Assembly: GCA_029058455.1 (NCBI GenBank)
Contig: JAIDXU010000087.1
Location: 1-5,420 of the forward strand
Source: Paramuribaculum sp.
GTDB lineage: Bacteria > Bacteroidota > Bacteroidia > Bacteroidales > Muribaculaceae
Direction: 5' to 3'
Length of the DNA: 5,420 nucleotides
Under the pieces are notes generated by a model that saw only the letters and a list, made by a program, of their open reading frames with translations, was not told where the DNA came from and ran no database searches. Positions within the stretch are counted from its first letter, which is position 1. Each line of letters begins with the position of its first letter. Below are positions 1 through 5,420 of this stretch, in pieces. The position numbers and the translations under genes are program-made.

Positions 1-21
1 GACCCTGCCGTCGGCAGGGTC
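1..21. repeat. Short perfect inverted repeat at the left edge, inside coding sequence
   Basis: GACCCTGCC (1-9) and GGCAGGGTC (13-21) are perfect reverse complements with a 3-base centre. On the minus strand they encode DPADGRV near the end of the first accessory module of the truncated protein. No T-run follows, so it is not a terminator. Confidence 0.6.
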
Positions 22-462
22 GTTATAGACGTTGATCGAAAATCCCTGACCGCCCAAAGCGTAGTTAAGCCATTTGGCTTTGTCAGAGGCCGAGCGGATG
101 GAGTAGTGGAAAGATCCGTTTTGATTCTCGCCATAGTTGCCGGCGTCGAGCACAAAGCCATATACCACGTTTTCGGGATCATACTGCCAGCGGTCACCGT
201 TGCCGGTTTTAACGGGCTGGGGATTGAGAGAACCTGAACCGACGCCCTTACAGATAATGGCATAATTGCCGGGGTTGGCGGGATCTTCAATAAACTTGAA
301 AAGCTGATAGTCGTTGCCCTCAAAAGAGTCGTTCGACCACAGTTTGCCCGGCTCGGCGCCATTGTCGGCAAAATCGCCGTTAAGGGGAGAATCTTCTGAA
401 ATCACTTCCCATGCGCGGCCATAACGGGGACCCATAGCCAGAGAGGTCATCTTATACCATTT
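1..462 (-). repeat. Accessory module in the downstream GH20 paralogue, cut by the window edge
   Basis: Residues 567-720 of the truncated protein: KWYKMTS start, PRYG (577-580), LW (607-608), DYQLFKF (617-623), EDPANPGNYAIICKG (625-639), YGF (668-670), HYSIR, WLNY and INVYNDPADG before the edge. It is closest to copy 1 of the complete protein, as expected if the whole gene was duplicated. The first gaps between the paralogues appear just before LW. Confidence 0.75.
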
Positions 463-2160
463 TTCGGGATCGGGCTTGCTGATTTTCGACTTGTCGACAA
501 TCTGGTGCTTACCGAAATTATATCCACCCATTTCAAGCAGCTCCTTGTCGGCGATCATGCGGTTGGAGAAATTGTCATAGTCCTTGAGATTTTCGGGAGT
601 CCAGCCCTGCTCGGCGATAGCGATGAGACGTGGCAGAGCGAGATATTCCAGATCTTCGGGACGGTCGACCTGCTCACACCAGAATGTGCCCTGCACACCG
701 ATACAATGTTCATTAGAAGGGGGATTATGGCTATATGTCTGACTGAGGGCACCGTCACCACCTGCACCATATTTATCGAAGCCTTTATAGGCACGGTTGA
801 TGTAGTAGCCGAGGTGGAAAGGAGTGTAGACATGTTTCCAGCCGTTGGCCTCGGCGGTGTCGACACCGGCCTGAGGGGGATACCAGCAGAAAATCACGGG
901 ATCGTCGAGAGTCTTAACCATTTCGAGGTCTGCGCCGTCGTTGGTCACAAACTCATTCCATGCATAGATTTTTTTTCCATATTTATCATGAGCGTAGTCG
1001 GCGATCATCTTGGTAAACCATGTCTGGAGCTGGGTATCGTTGTCAAAGCCTTTCTGCTTCTTGAATTCCTGCACGCTCTCGCTCTTGGCCCATGCGTCGG
1101 TGGGACATTCGTCACCACCGATATGGATATATTCGTAGGGGAAAAGATTGGCAAGCTGGTCTACAACATCCTTGACAAACTGCTGAACTTCGGGCTTGGA
1201 AATATCGAGCACGTCGCGCGACACACCACCCTTGTTCCACACCTCGTGATTATATTCCTCACCCCAAGAGCTGTCGGGATTGCAGCTGAACTCGGGATAG
1301 GCATGGATTGCAGCCACCATGTGGCCGGGCATGTCGATTTCGGGAATCACTTCGATATGAAGATCTTTGGCATAATCTACAATCTCGCGGATCTCATCCT
1401 CGGTATATGAATAAGGACCATAGGCCACATCCTGACCCTCGCGCCACTGCTCCTGAGTGCTGAAATTGGTGCGGAGAGTGTTGTGGTGAATGGCGCCCTC
1501 CTGGGTGAGCTTGGGATATTTGGGCATGGGGAGACGCCAGCCCTGGTCGTCGGTGAGGTGCCAGTGAAAACGGTTGAGCTTATATACCGACATTATATCG
1601 AGCATTTTCTTAAGCTCGGCCACATCATAGAAGTGACGGCTCACGTCGAGCATAAAGCCGCGATATTCAAATCGAGGATTGTCGGCGATGGTGAGGCAGG
1701 GAAGAGTATAGGCCACGGTTCCGGCCACAGGCTTACCGGCCGAGACATTGGCGGGAAGCATTTTCTTGATGCTCTGGAAAGCATAGAAAAGGCCTGTGGG
1801 GGTTGAAGCTGAGATATTGATACCGGCAGGTGTGATTTCAAGTCCATAGCCCTCGGCCTCATAGTCGGGAGCAATGGTAACGGCAATCACGGGATTTGAA
1901 GAACTTTCCTTCAGTCCGAGACCGGTGGTCTTGTTGACGGCATTGATAAATTTATGGATTTCAGCTTTATAGTCATGCTTATCCGAGCCGCTGACAATGC
2001 CTACGGTGGTTCCGGGAGCGAGAGTAAACGAGCCTTCGTTTATCTGAAGCTGCTGAGGCCAGGGCGTGAGATTGACCTGAGGAGTTTCCTGAGCCATTGT
2101 CACGGCCGACATCAGCGACAGTGTCAATGAGGCTACAACAGAAATAAACTTGAATTTCAT
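1..2160 (-). CDS. Secreted GH20 beta-N-acetylhexosaminidase paralogue, 3' end outside window
   Basis: I translated this frame by hand: 720 uninterrupted codons from ATG at 2158-2160 to base 1, with no stop, so the C-terminus lies beyond the window. Signal peptide 1-23 (cleavage near TMA/QE); GH20b-type domain about 29-160; catalytic barrel about 163-520 with R175, HWHLTDDQGWR at 199-209, PEIDMPGH at 273-280, D350-E351 in HIGGDE, W401, W426, W494 and E496. All catalytic positions carry the same numbers as in the upstream paralogue, because the alignment needs no gap until about residue 600. An accessory module begins at 567 and is cut at the edge. A second module, MucBP-like domain and tail are likely beyond it, but this is inference. 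In-frame TAA at 2173-2175 fixes the start. By hand count 152 of 180 residues (181-360) are identical between the copies; the N-terminal domain is much more divergent. No missing catalytic residue is seen, so it is probably active. Confidence 0.95.
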   Translation of the reverse strand, partial: MKFKFISVVASLTLSLMSAVTMAQETPQVNLTPWPQQLQINEGSFTLAPGTTVGIVSGSDKHDYKAEIHKFINAVNKTTGLGLKESSSNPVIAVTIAPDYEAEGYGLEITPAGINISASTPTGLFYAFQSIKKMLPANVSAGKPVAGTVAYTLPCLTIADNPRFEYRGFMLDVSRHFYDVAELKKMLDIMSVYKLNRFHWHLTDDQGWRLPMPKYPKLTQEGAIHHNTLRTNFSTQEQWREGQDVAYGPYSYTEDEIREIVDYAKDLHIEVIPEIDMPGHMVAAIHAYPEFSCNPDSSWGEEYNHEVWNKGGVSRDVLDISKPEVQQFVKDVVDQLANLFPYEYIHIGGDECPTDAWAKSESVQEFKKQKGFDNDTQLQTWFTKMIADYAHDKYGKKIYAWNEFVTNDGADLEMVKTLDDPVIFCWYPPQAGVDTAEANGWKHVYTPFHLGYYINRAYKGFDKYGAGGDGALSQTYSHNPPSNEHCIGVQGTFWCEQVDRPEDLEYLALPRLIAIAEQGWTPENLKDYDNFSNRMIADKELLEMGGYNFGKHQIVDKSKISKPDPEKWYKMTSLAMGPRYGRAWEVISEDSPLNGDFADNGAEPGKLWSNDSFEGNDYQLFKFIEDPANPGNYAIICKGVGSGSLNPQPVKTGNGDRWQYDPENVVYGFVLDAGNYGENQNGSFHYSIRSASDKAKWLNYALGGQGFSINVYNDPADGRV

Positions 2161-2202
2161 ATCAATTCTGATTTATGATTTGGTTAGTCGGTAATATTCG
2201 AT
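2161..2202 (-). promoter_or_regulatory. 5' leader and probable ribosome-binding region of the downstream GH20 gene
   Basis: AT-rich stretch between the terminator T-run and the ATG at 2160. It has no Shine-Dalgarno sequence, as is usual in Bacteroidota. It contains CATAAATCA (2169-2177) 8 bases before the start, which recurs before the upstream paralogue. I found no Bacteroides-type promoter (TTTG about 33 and TAnnTTTG about 7 bases before a start site) here or in the rest of the 126-base gap, so the origin of this gene's transcript is unresolved. Confidence 0.5.
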
Positions 2203-2253
2203 AAAAAAGACACACCGCTACATCCGTGACTGTTTCAGGGTTAGCGGTGTGTC
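2203..2253 (-). terminator. Intrinsic terminator between the two GH20 genes
   Basis: On the minus strand a perfect 12-bp stem (GACACACCGCTA, 2242-2253, pairing with TAGCGGTGTGTC, 2209-2220) encloses a 21-base loop and is followed directly by six T (2203-2208). The loop can fold further: within CCCTGAAACAGTCACGG, CC pairs with GG and TGA with TCA across one C-C mismatch. It begins 33 bases after the stop codon of the upstream gene, so it should end or attenuate that transcript. Its T-run stops 42 bases before the next start codon. The plus-strand reading has no T-run after the stem, so it is directional. Confidence 0.87.
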
Positions 2254-2286
2254 AGCATTATATAACAGATATGAATGACGGCAGGG

Positions 2287-5200
2287 TTATTTCACGAAAA
2301 TCTTAACACCATTCACGATATAGAAGCCGGGGGCGGTGATGGCGCGCAGCTTTCTACCCGACATATCATAGATAGATGCCTTACCGTCGGCGGCGTCGAT
2401 ATTGATGATATCAATGCCCGAGGCATCCTGATAGTAGAGGGTAACAGTAGTGGGAGCGGTGATTTTATCAAGCGACTCAGAGCCTTCGATTTCGGTCTTT
2501 AAATATTCAAGTCCTTCAAATTCGAGAATTTCGGGAGTGAATTTCGAACCTTCCTCAACGTCGAATGTCTTGTCGTCGCAGAGCTGGCCGCGGGTAAGGT
2601 GATGATATTTCACAGTCACGAGAACTTTGGCTGCGGGATAAGGCTCGAAAGTAAAGATACCGGCATTCTGGTCGGTGGGGTCGCTGTAGAGGTGCACCGA
2701 ATAGCCCTGACCGGCGGCCGAGATGTTGAGATACCATCCATCAGCGGCATCCTTCGATGTGATAGCGCTATAGAAACCTTCATCGTCAACACCCTGGGTT
2801 GAACCTTTTGAGGTTGACTCTACGAGATAGAAGCCGTAATGCTTGGCGTTGTCATCATAGTCAAAGCGGGCGGTATTGCTGTTGTTGGCAACCGAGGGAA
2901 CGGAATTTACCGAGCCTTCGGGCTTGGCCATGCAGACGATAGCATAGTAGCCTGAGCCTTCGGGATCAGCCTCAAATGTAAACCACTGATATTCGTAGTT
3001 GTCATCACCGGGTTCTGCGGGCTGGTTGTGCCACAGACGGTTGGCCTGGGCGTTATTACCTTTGCCGGCATCGTCGCGGAGCAGCTCGATACATGAGCCG
3101 TAGCGGGGCTGGCTCTGGGCGCCGTTAAAGCGGGTGCGCAGACGGTAATATTTACCGGGTGCGGGAACTTCATCGTCAACAACAGGATCGTCGGGACCGG
3201 GGCCGGGTTCAACCTCTCCATCGGCGGGAACAAAGGCCATGAGACCACCGCTGCCGTCAGCCGGATTGGTATAAACATTTATGGCATAATCCTGTCCTGA
3301 CTTTGAGAAGTTGAGCCAGTGGCCGTTGTCATCGATAGGACGGATAGAGTAATGGAACACATCATTGTCGCTGCCATAGTGGGTAGGATCGAGAATAAAT
3401 CCGTAGGTCACATTATCGCTATACTCCCAGCGGCCGGTTGTGGAGACTCCGGTGGGTTTGGGGTTGAGAGAGCCACCGTTCATACCTTTACAGATAATAG
3501 CGTAATGGCCCTCGTTGGCGGGATCTTCAACAAATCTGAAGAGCTGATAATCATTTTCCTCATCCTTGGTGTCGTTGGTCCAAAGCTGATTGACCTTGGC
3601 TTTACCATAGCGGCTGAGAAGATCGGAACCGGCAGCGGCAAGCTCCCAGATACGGCCTGAGCGGTCATCGCCACACTTTGATGTCATGTAATACCACTTG
3701 TTGGGATCGGGCTTGGAAAGGCTGTTGGGGTCAACAATCTGATGAGCGCCATAATTATAACCGGCGAGCTTGAGCATCTCGGTGTCGGCGGCCAGACGAC
3801 GCATAAACGCATTGTAATCTTTCGAAGCCGAGGGAGTCCAACCCTGTTCAGACAAAGCGATCAGACGGGGAAGAGCAAGATATTCCACATCGGTGGGACG
3901 GTCGACCTGCTCACACCAGAATGTGCCCTGCACACCGATACAATAGCTGTTTTCGGGCGGGTTGTGGTTATAAGAAATGCTCAGGGCACCGTCGTTAACA
4001 GCACCAACCTTGTCAAAACCGCTATAAGAACGGTTGATATAATAACCGCCGTTGAAAGGGGTGTAGACATGTTTCAGCTTGTTTGACTGAGCGGTACTGG
4101 CTCCGGTTGTGGCAGGATACCAGCAATAGATAATAGGATCTTCAAGGGCTCTTACCATGCGCATGTCAGCACCCGAATTGGTGATAAGCTCATTCCATGC
4201 GCAGATTTTCTTACCATAATTTTCAAGAGCATATTCAGCAATCATTTTGGTGAACCATGTCTGCACCTGAGTGTCGCTAGAAAGACGGTTTTCCTTTTTG
4301 AATGCCTTGATTGAAGCACTCTTCGACCATGCCTCGGTGGGACATTCGTCACCGCCGATGTGGATGTAATCGTAGGGGAAAAGACTGGCAAGCTGATCAA
4401 CAACATCTTTCACAAACTGCTGAACAGCGGGATTTGAAACATCGAGCACGTCTTTCGACACACCACCTTTGTTCCATACCTCATGAGTATAGTTGTCGCC
4501 CCAAGAGCCGTCGGGGTTACAGCTGAATTCGGGATAGGCATGGATGGCGGCCACCATGTGACCCGGCATATCGATTTCGGGAATCACTTCGATGTGACGC
4601 TCTTTGGCATAGGCTACTACCTCACGGATCTCATCTTCGGTATATGAATAGGGACCATAAGGAACGCCCTCGCCCTCACGCCACTGCTTCTGCTGGCTGA
4701 AATCAGTGCGGAGAGTGTTGTAGTGAGTGGCACCTTCCTGAGTGAGCTTGGGATATTTCGGCATGGGAAGTCTCCAGCCCTGGTCGTCGGTGAGGTGCCA
4801 GTGGAAGCGGTTGAGCTTGTAAACTGTCATGATGTCGAGCATCTTCTTGATCTGGTCAACATCATAGAAGTGACGGCTCACGTCGAGCATAAAGCTGCGG
4901 AAGCTGAAACGGGGTGCATCCTCGATAGTTACACAGGGAAGAGCGTATGTAACCTGACCTTCGGCCATCTTACCGGCCATCACATTGGCGGGAAGCATTT
5001 TCTTGACGCTCTGAAGTGCAAAATAGAGTCCGGCGGGAGTGGCAGCCGAAATAGCTACATTATCCTTGTTGACAACGAGACCATAAGCCTCGTCACCTTT
5101 CGAAGAGTCGATGGTTACTGCAATAGCGGGAGATGATGTGCCCACGGTCATATTGAGACCGGTAGCGGCATTGATAGCCTTCACAAATTTTGTCAGCTCG

Positions 5201-5397
5201 GCCTGATGCTCCTCGGTGGCAGTACCACCTACAATTCCGATCGAGCAACCGGGAGTAAGGGTAAAATCACCTTCCTGAATAGTGATTGACTGCGGCCACG
5301 GCGTAAGATTGACTCTCGGAGCGGCATTGGTCGGAATAGCGACCCCCGCCAGAATCAACGCCAGAACCGTAAGAATCGAATAAAGCGATTTCTTCAT
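2287..5397 (-). CDS. Secreted GH20 beta-N-acetylhexosaminidase, multidomain, complete
   Basis: Predicted exo-enzyme removing terminal beta-linked GlcNAc/GalNAc from glycans by substrate-assisted catalysis. Seen in the 1036 residues: Sec signal peptide 1-25 (cleavage near TNA/AP, no lipobox Cys); GH20b-type N-terminal domain about 29-160 (NLTPWPQ start); catalytic barrel about 163-520 with sugar-binding R175, HWHLTDDQGWR at 199-209, PEIDMPGH at 273-280, HIGGDE with the catalytic pair D350-E351, pocket tryptophans W401, W426 and W494, and E496. Then come accessory module 1 (567-722), an acidic Pro/Gly linker (728-748), module 2 (749-918), a MucBP-like domain (924-990) and a sorting-type tail (991-1036). 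It is longer than simple GH20 enzymes of about 650-770 residues. The start is secure: it opens the signal peptide, and an in-frame TAA lies at 5407-5409. A paralogue follows downstream beyond a terminator. The GH20 call is firm; the exact substrate is not shown. Confidence 0.96.
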   Translation of the reverse strand: MKKSLYSILTVLALILAGVAIPTNAAPRVNLTPWPQSITIQEGDFTLTPGCSIGIVGGTATEEHQAELTKFVKAINAATGLNMTVGTSSPAIAVTIDSSKGDEAYGLVVNKDNVAISAATPAGLYFALQSVKKMLPANVMAGKMAEGQVTYALPCVTIEDAPRFSFRSFMLDVSRHFYDVDQIKKMLDIMTVYKLNRFHWHLTDDQGWRLPMPKYPKLTQEGATHYNTLRTDFSQQKQWREGEGVPYGPYSYTEDEIREVVAYAKERHIEVIPEIDMPGHMVAAIHAYPEFSCNPDGSWGDNYTHEVWNKGGVSKDVLDVSNPAVQQFVKDVVDQLASLFPYDYIHIGGDECPTEAWSKSASIKAFKKENRLSSDTQVQTWFTKMIAEYALENYGKKICAWNELITNSGADMRMVRALEDPIIYCWYPATTGASTAQSNKLKHVYTPFNGGYYINRSYSGFDKVGAVNDGALSISYNHNPPENSYCIGVQGTFWCEQVDRPTDVEYLALPRLIALSEQGWTPSASKDYNAFMRRLAADTEMLKLAGYNYGAHQIVDPNSLSKPDPNKWYYMTSKCGDDRSGRIWELAAAGSDLLSRYGKAKVNQLWTNDTKDEENDYQLFRFVEDPANEGHYAIICKGMNGGSLNPKPTGVSTTGRWEYSDNVTYGFILDPTHYGSDNDVFHYSIRPIDDNGHWLNFSKSGQDYAINVYTNPADGSGGLMAFVPADGEVEPGPGPDDPVVDDEVPAPGKYYRLRTRFNGAQSQPRYGSCIELLRDDAGKGNNAQANRLWHNQPAEPGDDNYEYQWFTFEADPEGSGYYAIVCMAKPEGSVNSVPSVANNSNTARFDYDDNAKHYGFYLVESTSKGSTQGVDDEGFYSAITSKDAADGWYLNISAAGQGYSVHLYSDPTDQNAGIFTFEPYPAAKVLVTVKYHHLTRGQLCDDKTFDVEEGSKFTPEILEFEGLEYLKTEIEGSESLDKITAPTTVTLYYQDASGIDIINIDAADGKASIYDMSGRKLRAITAPGFYIVNGVKIFVK
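2290..2427 (-). other. Type A secretion-tail-like C-terminus (residues 991-1036)
   Basis: The last 46 residues contain IDAADGKASIYDMSGRKLR and GFYIVNGVKIFVK, matching the 'iYd..Gr.v.......GiYivng.k..vK' pattern of Bacteroidota C-terminal sorting domains (type IX secretion, Por-type tail). With the Sec signal peptide and no lipobox, this suggests export to the surface or medium. Many gut Bacteroidales keep such tails without a well-described type IX machine, so the destination is inferred. Confidence 0.65.
2428..2628 (-). other. MucBP-like small beta domain (residues 924-990)
   Basis: Pattern KVLVTVKYHH ... CDDKTFDVEEGSKFTPEI ... APTTVTLYYQ. It begins with alternating hydrophobics ending in a Tyr, has a central 'v..G..yt..' segment and finishes with a TVTLYY strand, as in MucBP and Listeria-Bacteroides repeat domains. 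In those families the domain binds mucin or acts as a surface spacer. The assignment rests on pattern only. Confidence 0.45.
2644..3153 (-). repeat. Accessory module copy 2 in the complete GH20 protein (residues 749-918)
   Basis: About 170 residues starting KYYRLRTR after the linker at 728-748. Landmarks match copy 1 in order: LWHN (788-791), YQWFTF (803-808), DPEGSGYYAIVC (811-822), YGFYL (854-858), FYSAIT (875-880), WYLNIS (888-893), YSVHLYSDP (899-907) and closing IFTFEP. It is clearly diverged from copy 1, so this duplication is older than the gene duplication. PRYG at 764-767 is shared with the module of the downstream paralogue. Confidence 0.7.
3232..3699 (-). repeat. Accessory module copy 1 in the complete GH20 protein (residues 567-722)
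   Basis: About 156 residues starting KWYYMTSK, with landmarks LW (605-606), DYQLFRF (616-622), EDPANEGHYAIICKG (624-638), YGF (665-667), HYSIR (682-686), WLNF (694-697), INVYTNPADG (706-715) and a closing MAF. The same order of landmarks recurs in the second copy and in the paralogue. The aromatic and QxF-like pattern resembles ricin-type beta-trefoil or similar carbohydrate-binding folds, but I cannot assign a named family with certainty. Probable role: substrate or surface-glycan binding. Confidence 0.7.
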
Positions 5398-5420
5398 GAT
5401 AATGATTTATGGTTTATAAT
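5398..5420 (-). promoter_or_regulatory. Partial 5' leader of the complete GH20 gene
   Basis: Only 23 bases upstream of the start fall in the window. They are AT-rich, lack a Shine-Dalgarno box, hold an in-frame TAA (5407-5409), and contain CATAAATCA (5403-5411) 5 bases before the ATG, the same element as before the paralogue. The promoter must lie beyond the right edge. Confidence 0.5.

Noticed and set aside
505..1410. Plus-strand open frame of 301 codons
   Set aside because: It lies exactly antisense and in codon register with the truncated GH20 gene. It stays open because that gene rarely uses TTA, CTA or TCA codons. The translation has no recognisable domain and the opposite strand is a clear enzyme.
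1..2160. Possible pseudogene, because no stop codon or C-terminus is seen
   Set aside because: All 720 codons are open, the catalytic residues are intact and the frame reaches base 1. The missing end is due to the window boundary, not a mutation.
2236..2289. Direct repeat CAGGGTTA at 2236-2243 and 2282-2289, considered as an operator or attachment site
   Set aside because: Only 8 bases. One copy includes the stop codon of the upstream gene and the other is in the terminator hairpin, and there is no integrase or further copy, so chance is the simplest explanation.
3154..3216. Pro/Gly/Asp-rich segment considered as a sign of a frameshift or gene fusion
   Set aside because: It reads in frame between two complete accessory modules and has the composition of an ordinary interdomain linker.
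2907..3278. Minus-strand frame of 123 codons overlapping the complete GH20 gene
   Set aside because: Out-of-frame shadow within the linker and accessory-module region. Low-complexity Pro/Thr/Ala composition, no initiation context, and the in-frame protein is fully explained.
4723..5136. Plus-strand open frame of 137 codons, with a similar one at 1483-1806
   Set aside because: The two resemble each other only because they are antisense shadows of the same conserved part of the two paralogous GH20 genes; apparent conservation is inherited from the sense strand.

Overview
The window holds two closely related, tandemly arranged genes, both on the minus strand. Each encodes a secreted family 20 glycoside hydrolase (beta-N-acetylhexosaminidase). 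The sequence points to a Bacteroidales bacterium, probably a gut-type lineage such as Muribaculaceae or Prevotellaceae. The reasons are AT-rich leaders without a Shine-Dalgarno box, multidomain GH20 architecture, and a C-terminal tail of the type 'YDMSGRK...GFYIVNGVKIFVK'. The genus cannot be fixed from the sequence alone.

Layout in the direction of transcription (right to left): a 23-base leader (5398-5420); a complete 1036-residue GH20 protein (2287-5397); a 126-base gap holding an intrinsic terminator (2203-2253) and a short leader (2161-2202); then a second GH20 protein starting at 2160, which is still open at base 1 and so lacks its C-terminus. The two proteins align without a single gap from residue 1 to about residue 600. 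They share the signal peptide layout, the N-terminal GH20b-type domain, the catalytic barrel and the start of a C-terminal accessory module. This is a tandem duplication followed by divergence.

The complete protein carries, after the barrel, two copies of an accessory module of about 155-170 residues joined by a Pro/Gly/Asp-rich linker. A small beta-rich domain resembling MucBP/Listeria-Bacteroides repeats follows, and then the sorting-type tail. Together these suggest an exported enzyme that trims terminal GlcNAc or GalNAc from host or dietary glycans while held to its substrate by accessory domains. No transporter, SusC/SusD pair, regulator, RNA gene, mobile element or CRISPR array is present. 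I found no convincing new biological system. The points most worth a second look are the terminator lying between the two paralogues, the unassigned duplicated module, and the patchwork of nucleotide identity between the copies.
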